Source: Deltaproteobacteria bacterium (GTDB taxonomy: Bacteria; Myxococcota_A; UBA796; SXON01). From it: a DNA stretch of 64,000 nucleotides. The translations under genes were made by a program, and so were the position numbers. The stretch's first letter is position 1. Every line of letters starts with the position of its first letter. Location of the stretch: assembly GCA_947486185.1 (NCBI GenBank), contig CANKTH010000007.1, positions 16,894 through 80,893 on the forward strand, written 5' to 3'. The notes below the pieces were generated by a model. That model had not been told where the DNA came from. It ran no database searches and worked only from the letters and a program-made list of their open reading frames with translations. Positions 1 to 7,549 of this stretch are shown here, piece by piece.

Positions 1-1500
1 GAGCCCGATCCGCCTCCCGGCCTGATGTTCAACGAGGTCATGTCCAACAATCGCTCGGCGTGGTCGCCAGTTCCGGGTGAGATGCCCGACTGGATCGAGC
101 TGTTCAACCCGACGGTCTCGAGCGTGCCGCTGGCTCGGGTCGCGGTGAAGGACCGGTCGGGCTCAGTCTGGTATGGTAGCGCCGGCGAGCTCCTACCCGG
201 CGGCTACTACATCCTCTACGCGGATGGCCAGGACACCGGCGATCATACGCCATTTGGGCTCGGCGCCGCGGGGGATGAGCTGGTGTTGTACGTGGACGGC
301 CTCGCGGTGGATCGGATCGCCCTCGGCGAACTGCCCGACGACGTGTCGTGGGCACGTTTTCCCGATGGGGGAAGCTGGGATGTCACGATTGACGTCACGC
401 CGGGGGACACCAACGGCATGGTGGCCTCCGAGACGCTGGACCCGGCGGACAACCTGTGGGGTACCAAGCTCGTACACCGGGTGGACATCACGCTTGACGC
501 GGCCACGATGGCCAGAATGGGGCGCAATTGGGTGGACGGCGGCTTCGCGTTGGATGGTGTCAACTTCGATCCCGTCAACATGCGGCTCCGCGGCTCGATG
601 ACGTACGTGCCAATTTCAGGTAAAGCTTCCTTCAAGGTGGATCTCAACGACTTTTTCGACACCGACTACCGTGGTGTCGAGGCGTTCAACATCCTCAACA
701 TGTATTGGGAGGCGAGCCTCGCCCGCGAATACATCGGCTACCACATCTTCCGGGAGATGGGCGTTCCGGCCTGCCGCAACGCCTACACCGAGCTCTGGGT
801 CAACGACGAATATTACGGCCTCTACCTGCTCTCCGAGCTCTATGACGACGTGTTCCTCGACTCGTTCTATGGAGACCAGGACGGCTTCATGCTGTGGGAG
901 CCCGAGAGCGGCGATTTCACCACCAGCGCCGGCTCCTGGGACTGCGAGGAGGAGCCGTGCGACGCGTCGAAGGTCACTCCGATCGCCGAGATCCTGGAAC
1001 GTCACACGTCCACCGACGCCGACATCGCCGAGATGGAGGTGTACCTCGACCTCGAAAACGCGCTGTGGGAGATCGCCATCGAAGGCGCGATCGATCAGTG
1101 GGACGGATATTGCGCTGTCCACAACTACCGGGTGGCCTACAACCCGGCGACTGAGCTCGTGCAGCTCATCCCCTCGAGCCTCGACCTGACCTTTGGGGCC
1201 TACTCCGGCTACACGATGGATCTCTACACCTGCTCGGGCAAGCTGCTGTCCTTCTGTCTCAACAATACCGCCTGTGCCGAGCGCTACGAGACCATCTTGT
1301 TGGACCTCGCCGACTACCTGGAGAATGGCGAAATCGACGTGCTTCAGGACACGCTGTTCGCCCTGTCGGAGCCGTATATGGCGGCCGACGAGCCCCGCGA
1401 CCAATACACCTACACCACCTACGTGTCCCACCACGACACGTTGAGAGGGATCCTGGCGGACCTGCCGGCGAACATCCGAGCCGCGGTGGCCGCTCGCTGA
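1..1500 (+). CDS. Lamin-tail/CotH-kinase surface protein, 5' partial
   Basis: The frame is open from base 1, so the ATG at 25 is probably internal and the signal peptide lies outside the window; 499 codons are visible. The N-terminal part has a lamin-tail-like start (FNEVMSNN, then DWIELFNP), a beta-sandwich domain common on secreted bacterial proteins. From about residue 150 it resembles the CotH kinase family (FKVDLNDFF, a LWVNDEYYGLYLLSE segment, IDQWDGYCAVHNYR). CotH proteins are atypical kinases of spore coat or surface proteins, but the substrate here is unknown. The same architecture recurs at 38.7 kb, and a lamin-tail-only protein lies at 40.9 kb. The gene ends 25 bp from a convergent gene. 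Family is fairly sure; function is not. Confidence 0.75.
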   Translation, partial: EPDPPPGLMFNEVMSNNRSAWSPVPGEMPDWIELFNPTVSSVPLARVAVKDRSGSVWYGSAGELLPGGYYILYADGQDTGDHTPFGLGAAGDELVLYVDGLAVDRIALGELPDDVSWARFPDGGSWDVTIDVTPGDTNGMVASETLDPADNLWGTKLVHRVDITLDAATMARMGRNWVDGGFALDGVNFDPVNMRLRGSMTYVPISGKASFKVDLNDFFDTDYRGVEAFNILNMYWEASLAREYIGYHIFREMGVPACRNAYTELWVNDEYYGLYLLSELYDDVFLDSFYGDQDGFMLWEPESGDFTTSAGSWDCEEEPCDASKVTPIAEILERHTSTDADIAEMEVYLDLENALWEIAIEGAIDQWDGYCAVHNYRVAYNPATELVQLIPSSLDLTFGAYSGYTMDLYTCSGKLLSFCLNNTACAERYETILLDLADYLENGEIDVLQDTLFALSEPYMAADEPRDQYTYTTYVSHHDTLRGILADLPANIRAAVAAR

Positions 1501-1524
1501 CATCCCGGCGAAGGCCGCCGGCGA

Positions 1525-2592
1525 TCAGCCTCCGAGGAGCCGACGCGGTCCCGCACCAGGCCCTTCGGTGATCGGCTTGTGAAGTACGATCTCCCGCCCG
1601 GCGGCCACACCGTCGTGAAAGGTGCCGGTGACCGTCAGCGTCGAGCCACGGGTGGCGGTCAACCGGGGATGGCGCCGCCGCTCAAAGCTCTCCAGGCCGG
1701 CGTCGCCCACCCATACCAGTCCCTCGGCCGCCGACGTTCGGCCCTCCTCCTTCAATCGACGATAAAAGCCGTCAATCACCCCGGCAAGGTAGCGACGGCG
1801 CTCCCGGTCGCCGGCGAGGCGTCGATCCTCGCGGTATCGGCGCCACAGCCGCTCGGCAGTCTCGAGCAAGAAGCCGTAGACATAGCTTGCGATCTCGATG
1901 TTCTCCGGCGTCCCGGCGATCTCCAACACCGTGCCGTCCCGCCCGGTGGCGACCTCGTAGGACGACACCCACACCCCGCGGACAAAAAAGAAGTCTGTCA
2001 GCACCGAGCCCAGCCACCGGATGTGCGCGTCGTGGCGCTTGGCCGGCTCGCCGACGTGACGGAAGACGTAACGGTGCTCCCTACCAACATGTTCCAGGTT
2101 GTACGCTAACATCAGCCGACGCGCCGCCGCCATGGCCGACTCCGCCTCGTGCAGGTTGGGGCTCTCCGCCAACGCAAGAAGCCTCGTGATCCGGCGGAGC
2201 ACCCGATCATCCTCCTGCGGTACGAGACCCGGCGGGAGGCCGGAAGCGGCGGGGTCGATGCCCATACGCTGACAGACGTGGCGAAACGCCGGCCCGTGCG
2301 CGGTCTCCCCGTGCACATGCAGCACCTCGTCGACGTACTGGTGGGCCATTTCATGGCGCAACACCTCGACTACGGCGCTCCACGGGTGGGTGGTCACCAG
2401 CACGTGCGAGAGGCTGATCGTGCGGGCCCGGCGCTCCCACGATCCGAGGCGGACGGAGGCGTGATCGATCCGCAGCAGCGCAGGCTTCAACACCTGCTGA
2501 AAGTGCGTGTAGTTCTGTTGACGCCACTCGGCGGCGAGTCGGTGCAGGAGCAGCGTTTCGAGCGCCGCCGAGAGCACCGCCGCAGCGCTCAT
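1525..2592 (-). CDS. SprT-like zinc metalloprotease with DUF2786-like region
   Basis: A 355-residue protein. The first ~110 residues look like a SprT-type zinc peptidase domain: HEMAH at about residue 80 supplies two zinc-ligand histidines and the catalytic Glu, and a downstream HGPAFRHVC segment can supply the third ligand. The middle region (RRITRLLALAESPNLHEAESAMAAA) matches the DUF2786 pattern often found with SprT-like domains. Substrate unknown; SprT/Spartan relatives act on protein targets, some on DNA-protein crosslinks. Its start overlaps the stop of the upstream SRPBCC gene by ATGA, so it is the last gene of the molybdenum-hydroxylase operon. That pairing is unusual and may only reflect transcription. 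Confidence 0.8.
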   Translation of the reverse strand: MSAAAVLSAALETLLLHRLAAEWRQQNYTHFQQVLKPALLRIDHASVRLGSWERRARTISLSHVLVTTHPWSAVVEVLRHEMAHQYVDEVLHVHGETAHGPAFRHVCQRMGIDPAASGLPPGLVPQEDDRVLRRITRLLALAESPNLHEAESAMAAARRLMLAYNLEHVGREHRYVFRHVGEPAKRHDAHIRWLGSVLTDFFFVRGVWVSSYEVATGRDGTVLEIAGTPENIEIASYVYGFLLETAERLWRRYREDRRLAGDRERRRYLAGVIDGFYRRLKEEGRTSAAEGLVWVGDAGLESFERRRHPRLTATRGSTLTVTGTFHDGVAAGREIVLHKPITEGPGAGPRRLLGG

Positions 2593-2996
2593 CCAGCCTC
2601 CAAACCGTCCCGCAGCCGCAACAGCGCGTCCTTCCAGCCGCTGTCAACCACCGCCCGGACGGCGACATCTTCAAAAGCCGGATTGAGGTGCTGCACATTC
2701 ACAACCGTCTCGCCCCCGTCCACGGCGATTTGGAAGGCGGTACGCCCACCACTCCAGGGGCCCGCGGCGGCCTTGTCCCAGTGGATCTCCAGGCGACCCG
2801 TCGGACGATACACATGGATCAAGCCGACATCTTCAGCCTCCTGACCCTTGAGCTTGACCACAAGGCGCCCCCCCGGGCGCGCGTCCACCCGCGCTTCGTC
2901 GACCAGCCAGGCGCGGAGCCCGTCCGGAGTCGTGAGCGCCTGCCAGATGGTGCGCGAGGAGGCGTCGATCGAGACCTGTCTGCGGATCGTGGACAT
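2589..2996 (-). CDS. SRPBCC/AHSA1-type START-domain protein
   Basis: A 135-residue protein from the internal Met (MSTIRRQVSIDAS). The ORF-track start at 3044 would run into the upstream FAD-subunit gene, and its extra 16 residues look non-coding. The pattern of beta strand, ALTTPDGLRAWL and GGRLVVK is typical of activator-of-Hsp90/polyketide-cyclase-like SRPBCC proteins, which bind hydrophobic ligands in a deep cavity. SRPBCC proteins such as CoxG sit in some molybdenum-hydroxylase clusters, so a role in maturation or membrane docking is possible, but I see no CoxG-specific feature. It lies 10 bp after the FAD subunit and overlaps the SprT-like gene by 4 bp. Confidence 0.75.
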   Translation of the reverse strand: MSTIRRQVSIDASSRTIWQALTTPDGLRAWLVDEARVDARPGGRLVVKLKGQEAEDVGLIHVYRPTGRLEIHWDKAAAGPWSGGRTAFQIAVDGGETVVNVQHLNPAFEDVAVRAVVDSGWKDALLRLRDGLEAG

Positions 2997-3006
2997 GGCG
3001 GCGGGC

Positions 3007-4005
3007 CTAACGTGAAGCGCGGAGTTCGGCTTGTGTGGGCACAAGCAGGGCCCGAAGCGCCCGCTCCGTGTATACCCGAGCCATCTGCCGGCGCCATCCG
3101 ACGCCTCCTGAGATGCTCGCCTGAGGCCGGGTCTGGGCGAACACGAGCTCTCCGATCCCGGCGATCTCCGCTTCGCCTAAAGCGCGGTGGCAAAAAGCCT
3201 CGAGCCCCCGGACACCTTTGGGTTGGGGGTTGGCCGCCCCGATCACGATCTCCAGGCGTTCGAGCCAGCTGTCCCCCGCGGGCAATACCGCCACAACCGC
3301 GACACCAAGCTGGGGAAAATCGATCGAACCGCGAGACCGGAGCTTCAAGTAGGTGGCGCGGGTGCCGGGGGCGGGTGTCGGCAACACCACCGCCACAAGG
3401 AGCTCACCAGGGGCGAGCTTGAGGTGATCCATGCCGTTGAACCGGAAGAGCTCGCGGATCGACAGCTCCCGGGTGCCCTCACGCCCCTGGAGCCGCAGGC
3501 GGGCGTCATACGCGAGGAGCGTAGGCACGGTGTCGCTCGACTGGGCGGCGACGCAGGTCTTGGGGCCGCCTACCACATGGCACCAGTCGCCCTCGGCCTT
3601 GAGGCAATACCCGAGTGACTTCCGCCAGAACTCAGTCTGGTTGTAGTAGAAGCAGCGGGTGTCGAGCAACACGTTGCCACCCAACGTGGCCATCGCCCGG
3701 ATCTGCGGCCCGGCGACCAGTCCCGCCGCCTCCGCGAGCGCCGGAAAAAAGGCAGAGATCTCAGGGTGTCTCGCGAGAGCGGCCATTCGCATGCCCGCGC
3801 CGATGACCCATGAATCCCCCTCCCGCAGCACCTCGCCCCGGAGACCGCCGATGCCGATCACCCGGCGCGGCCCGACGATCCGGTGCTTGAGGTTGGGTAA
3901 CAGGTCGGTACCCCCCGCGACATAGGCGCTGTCCGGGCCCCACAGGTCCGCCGCCTCGGTGTAGGAGCGGGCGTGAACGTATTGGAAATCCGCCATCCTC
4001 AACAT
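3007..4005 (-). CDS. FAD subunit of molybdenum hydroxylase with extra [4Fe-4S] loop (HcrB-like)
   Basis: A 332-residue protein starting at MLRMADFQY; the 73 residues upstream in the ORF track are a shadow inside the neighbouring gene. It is an FAD-binding subunit of the xanthine dehydrogenase family: YVAGGTDLLPNLK is the N-terminal FAD motif and ATLGGNVLL the second. Directly after LLDT comes a Cys-rich insertion with spacing C-x15-C-x7-C-x8-C (RCFYYNQ, GYC, DWC, KTC). As I recall, that spacing is the [4Fe-4S] ligand pattern of the beta subunit of 4-hydroxybenzoyl-CoA reductase and is absent from ordinary xanthine or CO dehydrogenases. The gene starts 1 bp after the catalytic subunit. The true substrate cannot be read from sequence. 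Confidence 0.85.
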   Translation of the reverse strand: MLRMADFQYVHARSYTEAADLWGPDSAYVAGGTDLLPNLKHRIVGPRRVIGIGGLRGEVLREGDSWVIGAGMRMAALARHPEISAFFPALAEAAGLVAGPQIRAMATLGGNVLLDTRCFYYNQTEFWRKSLGYCLKAEGDWCHVVGGPKTCVAAQSSDTVPTLLAYDARLRLQGREGTRELSIRELFRFNGMDHLKLAPGELLVAVVLPTPAPGTRATYLKLRSRGSIDFPQLGVAVVAVLPAGDSWLERLEIVIGAANPQPKGVRGLEAFCHRALGEAEIAGIGELVFAQTRPQASISGGVGWRRQMARVYTERALRALLVPTQAELRASR

Positions 4006-4006
4006 G

Positions 4007-6835
4007 TCAGCGCGCCTCCGCCGCAGGGTCCCCGGCGGTCGCCGACCGGGCCGCCCGGGCCGCGAGCGCCTCCAGCACACGATCGGGGGTAAAAGGCAGG
4101 CTATACAATCGTATCCCCAGGGCATCGGCCACCGCATTGGCGATTGCCGGGATGATCGGGTGGAGCGGCCCCTCACCCGCCTCCTTCGCGCCGTAGGGGC
4201 CGCCCGGATCGAGACTCTCCACAATCATCGCAACGATCTCGGGCGTGTCCTTGGATGTCGGGATGCGGTAGTCGAGCAGATTGGGCCCGAGGTGCAGGCC
4301 GCGGTGGTCGAAGGTGTGTGCCTCCATCAACGCCTCGGCGAAACCCATGTATACGCTGCCTTCAATCTGGCCTTCTACGAGCTGTGGGTTGAGCGCTCTG
4401 CCGCAGTCGTGCGCCGCCCAGACCGTTTCAACTGTGATGAAACCGGTCGCCGGATCGACGCTGACCTCACACACGTGGGCGGTGGTTGAGTAGGCCGGCG
4501 ACGCGCCGATCGTGCCGCCCCGATACTCGCCCCCAAGCTTACGGGTGTGGTAGCCCCCATGCTCGGCCAGGGTGCCACTATTCCCCTCCGCGGCGATGAG
4601 CACCTCTCGAATTGGCATCTTGGTAGCTGGCTCTTCAACGTCAAAGTAGAAGCCACAAGCCACGCCGACCCGCTCCGGCCCCACCTTCCACCGCTCAGCC
4701 ACCGCGCGCACCATCCGCTCTCGAAGTTTGCGCCCCGCCTCCATCGCGGCGGTCCCCGCCATGAAGGTCACCCGGCTCGAGTAGGAGCCAAGATCGACCG
4801 GCGTGAGCTCGGTATCCCCCGAGATGACCGTGATCGCGTCGGGCGGGACACCGGTCTCCTCCGCCACCACCCAGGCCAACATGCCGTCGCTGCCTTGCCC
4901 GATGTCGTTGGCGCCACAAAAGACCGTGAGCCGCCCGCTGCGATCACCCCGGATAATCACGCCCGATTGCGGCATTTCATTGGGATAGATCGGGTAGGCG
5001 GTGCCGCTGATGTACATCGAACTGGCCACGCCGAGCCCTCGCCCATACGGTAGCTTCCCCCTACGCTCCTTCCAGCCTGAGGCGCGTTCGACCGCGTCGA
5101 GGCACTCGGCGAGCGCCATGGACGGCACCAGCTGGCCGTTGACCGTTCGACTGCCTGACACCACGGCGTTCCGCCGGCGCAGCTCGATCGGGTCGATAGC
5201 CAGCTTCTCCGCCAGCTCGTCCACTGCACACTCGAAGGCGAACCGTGGCTGCACCGAGCCGTGGCCACGTTTCGGGCCGCAGCAGGGTTTGGTGGTGTAC
5301 ACCCGCCGGGCGCGAAAGTGGTAGGTCTCCATGCCCACCGGCCCGGTCAACAGTTGGCCTGCGTAGTAGGCCGTGACCAGGCCAAAGCTATGGTACGCGC
5401 CGCCATCGATGAGAATGTCAGAGTCTACCGCGGTGATCTTACCACAACGGTCGGCGGCCACCTTCATGGTCATGTCCATGGGGTGCCGGCCCCGGTGACT
5501 GTAAAACACCTCCTCTCGGGTGTAGAGGATCTTGACCGGACGGCCGGCCTTCCGCGCGAGCAGCGCCGAGGCGAACTCCAGGTCGAAGGGTTCGGATTTC
5601 CCACCAAAAGCGCCGCCCACCACGGGCTGGATCACGCGGATCCGGTCCGCCGGCAGCCCCAACACCTTGGAGAGCTCCCGGTGAAGGTAGTGACTGACCT
5701 GCGTGGCGCTCCATAAGGTCAGGTTGCCATCGGCCGACCACGACGCCACCGCACAGTGCGGCTCGATCGGCGCGTGGGTGCTGCCCTCGTAGAACCAGCG
5801 GCCTTCCACCACCACATCGGCAGCGGCCAACGCAGCGCCCACCTCACCGAAAGCGAGATCCACCTCCTTGCAGAGGTTGTCGGTTCGCGGCCGGCCTTTC
5901 CAGTCCACGTCGTGCACGAGGGGTGCGTCGGCGTTCAGCGCCGCGGCCGGGTCGAGCACCGCGGGCAAGACCTCATAGTCCACCACGATCGCGTCGAGCG
6001 CTCGGATCGCGGTCTCTTCGTCGACCGCCGCCACCGCCGCCACCGCGTCTCCGATGTAACGCACTTTCTCGAGGGCCAACGCGTGTTCGTCGGGGGTCCA
6101 TGGGATGATGCCGTAGGGGACAGGCGCGTCTTTACCCGTCACCACCGCGTAGACCCCGGGCATCGCCTGGGCTGCGCGGGTGTCGATCGAGCGGATACGC
6201 GCGTGGGCATAGATGGACCGGAGGATCTTGCCGTGTGCCATCCGCGGGAGCGCGATGTCATCGGCGTAGATCGCCTCTCCTGTCGCCTTCTGGATCGCGT
6301 CGGCCTTCCGACCGCGAGCGCCGATAACTTGGAAGCCCGGCGCGGGAGTGCCGTAACGTTGGGGCACGTGACGCTCCACGCCCCGCTCGGCGAGCCGAAT
6401 CGCCTCGTATATCTTGGTATAGCCCGTACACCGGCAGAGATTTCCCGACAGTGCCTCGCGCATCGCCGCGTCGCTCGGGTGGGGATCGCGGTCGAGCAGC
6501 GCCTTGGCCGACAGGATCATGCCCGGCTGGCAAAACCCGCATTGAAGTGCTCCTGTCACGTCAAAGGCGCGCTGAATGGGGTGCGGGCCCTCAGGGCTGG
6601 CGACGCCCTCGATGGTGGTGACATGTGCCCCCGCAGCCGCAGCCGCCAGCGTGAGGCAGCTCAGCTGGGGCTCCCCGTCCACCAGGACGGTACAAGCTCC
6701 ACAATCTCCCTTATCACAGCCCTGCTTGGTGCCGGTCAGGCGCAGGCGATAACGGAGGAGCTCGAGCAGGGTCCAATGATCGGGGATGTCTACCTCGATC
6801 ATCTCGTCATTGACGCTGAGGCGCACAGGCGGCAT
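4007..6835 (-). CDS. Molybdenum hydroxylase, fused [2Fe-2S] and molybdopterin subunits (HcrC-HcrA-like)
   Basis: A 942-residue protein from the Met at MPPVRLSVN; the preceding 93 ORF residues are Arg/Gly/Pro-rich and come from the hairpin-rich gap. Residues 1-165 form the small iron-sulfur subunit: a plant-type [2Fe-2S] motif (GCDKGDCGACTV, then a later Cys) and a second [2Fe-2S] domain (CGFCQPGM, then CRCTGY). From about residue 175 it is the molybdopterin subunit, with VVGGAFGGKSE, a cofactor-contact segment and GAKEAGEGPLHP near the C-terminus holding the conserved catalytic Glu. Separate subunits are fused in one chain. It is the first gene of the operon with the FAD/4Fe-4S subunit. A CoA-thioester aromatic substrate is suggested by that partner but not proven. 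Confidence 0.88.
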   Translation of the reverse strand: MPPVRLSVNDEMIEVDIPDHWTLLELLRYRLRLTGTKQGCDKGDCGACTVLVDGEPQLSCLTLAAAAAGAHVTTIEGVASPEGPHPIQRAFDVTGALQCGFCQPGMILSAKALLDRDPHPSDAAMREALSGNLCRCTGYTKIYEAIRLAERGVERHVPQRYGTPAPGFQVIGARGRKADAIQKATGEAIYADDIALPRMAHGKILRSIYAHARIRSIDTRAAQAMPGVYAVVTGKDAPVPYGIIPWTPDEHALALEKVRYIGDAVAAVAAVDEETAIRALDAIVVDYEVLPAVLDPAAALNADAPLVHDVDWKGRPRTDNLCKEVDLAFGEVGAALAAADVVVEGRWFYEGSTHAPIEPHCAVASWSADGNLTLWSATQVSHYLHRELSKVLGLPADRIRVIQPVVGGAFGGKSEPFDLEFASALLARKAGRPVKILYTREEVFYSHRGRHPMDMTMKVAADRCGKITAVDSDILIDGGAYHSFGLVTAYYAGQLLTGPVGMETYHFRARRVYTTKPCCGPKRGHGSVQPRFAFECAVDELAEKLAIDPIELRRRNAVVSGSRTVNGQLVPSMALAECLDAVERASGWKERRGKLPYGRGLGVASSMYISGTAYPIYPNEMPQSGVIIRGDRSGRLTVFCGANDIGQGSDGMLAWVVAEETGVPPDAITVISGDTELTPVDLGSYSSRVTFMAGTAAMEAGRKLRERMVRAVAERWKVGPERVGVACGFYFDVEEPATKMPIREVLIAAEGNSGTLAEHGGYHTRKLGGEYRGGTIGASPAYSTTAHVCEVSVDPATGFITVETVWAAHDCGRALNPQLVEGQIEGSVYMGFAEALMEAHTFDHRGLHLGPNLLDYRIPTSKDTPEIVAMIVESLDPGGPYGAKEAGEGPLHPIIPAIANAVADALGIRLYSLPFTPDRVLEALAARAARSATAGDPAAEAR

Positions 6836-6905
6836 GAGGCGCTCTAACGTGGTGGCGAGCGGGCTGGGGGGCTGGGCGTGCCCCTCCGCTCCGCTCCGGG
6901 TCGGG

Positions 6906-6975
6906 CCCCTTCGGGGTCGGGCTCGCGCCCTCCGACCGAGCTCCGCTCGGCCCGGCCTACGGCCGCCCTCCGGGC
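6906..6975. repeat. Cluster of short GC hairpins
   Basis: Four small inverted repeats follow one another: CCCCTTCGGGG, CCGAGCTCCGCTCGG, GGCCTACGGCC and CCCTCCGGG. Each could fold into a 3-5 bp stem with a small loop. They lie just upstream of the molybdenum-hydroxylase operon. They could be a REP-like intergenic element or part of a leader RNA; no second copy is evident in this window. Confidence 0.45.
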
Positions 6976-7113
6976 CCCTCACGCGGGCGGCCCGGCTATA
7001 CCGGCCGAACCGGCTCCGAAACGCGGCAGCACTCTCCTGAGGCAAGATCAACGGCCCAGCCGACGTGGTCTCAGCCCGAGCCCCAGCCGCCCGCGCCCCG
7101 CAGGGCGGACGCA

Positions 7114-7251
7114 ACCGATGGCGTCCAGCGCGACCGTGTGCCAGCGGTTCACCCGGAAGAAGCGCTGGGAATCGAAGCTGCGCTCAAGGCTGGCTATGGA
7201 CGCCGCCGAGGTCGAGTGCGTGTCATCGAGACGGTGGACAGGAGCCGCCGG
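7114..7251 (-). pseudogene. Possible remnant of a LytTR DNA-binding domain
   Basis: Within the minus-strand ORF 7048-7647 a stretch reads like the end of a LytTR domain: SLERSF, then QRFFRVNRWHTVALDAIG. In LytTR response regulators this corresponds to the helix and the FxRxHRSxxVNLxxI strand-turn motif. Nothing upstream in frame resembles the rest of the domain or a receiver, and the frame runs through the tRNA, so it would be a relic rather than a gene. The match is by eye and short; chance is possible. Confidence 0.3.
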
Positions 7252-7308
7252 CACCCAGAAATGAAAACAGCCGCCAAGAACGAAGGTTCGAGGCGGCCAT
7301 CTGGAGGG

Positions 7309-7383
7309 TGGTGGACGATACTGGATTTGAACCAGTGACTTCCACCGTGTGAAGGTGGCACTCTGCCGCTGAGTTAATCGTCC
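7309..7383 (-). tRNA. tRNA-Val(CAC)
   Basis: The reverse complement folds into a complete 75-nt cloverleaf. The acceptor stem is GGACGAT/ATCGTCC (7 of 7 paired), the D arm ACTC/GAGT, the anticodon stem CCACC/GGTGG with loop TTCACAC (anticodon CAC, reading GTG Val codons), and the T stem ACTGG/CCAGT with loop TTCAAAT. The discriminator base is A and the CCA end is encoded (7309-7311). Confidence 0.95.
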
Positions 7384-7549
7384 GCGACCGCGCCCAAGTA
7401 TCCTGGCCGGCGTATGCGTCAAGGGCACGATGCCCTCATGCTCGGGCGGCCAGGCCCCTCTCGGAAATTCCGGCCTATGGTCCAGCATATACGCCTGGGC
7501 CTCACGCGTGGGCCCGGGGCGGCAGAGCCCTGCGGCTGAGCTCGGGGGC

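Larger units (their letters stand above)
6836..7308. other. Intergenic region, GC-rich with hairpins and a possible gene relic
   Basis: About 470 bp between the molybdenum-hydroxylase start and the tRNA. It should hold the promoter of the minus-strand operon, but I cannot pick out a convincing -35/-10 pair. It contains a run of short inverted repeats (6906-6975) and a minus-strand reading frame resembling the end of a LytTR domain (about 7114-7251), both listed separately. The remaining translations are Arg/Pro/Gly-rich and look non-coding. Confidence 0.6.

Noticed and set aside
5756-6847. 363-residue plus-strand ORF
   Set aside because: Shadow of the molybdenum-hydroxylase gene on the opposite strand; the minus frame contains the FeS and Mo motifs.
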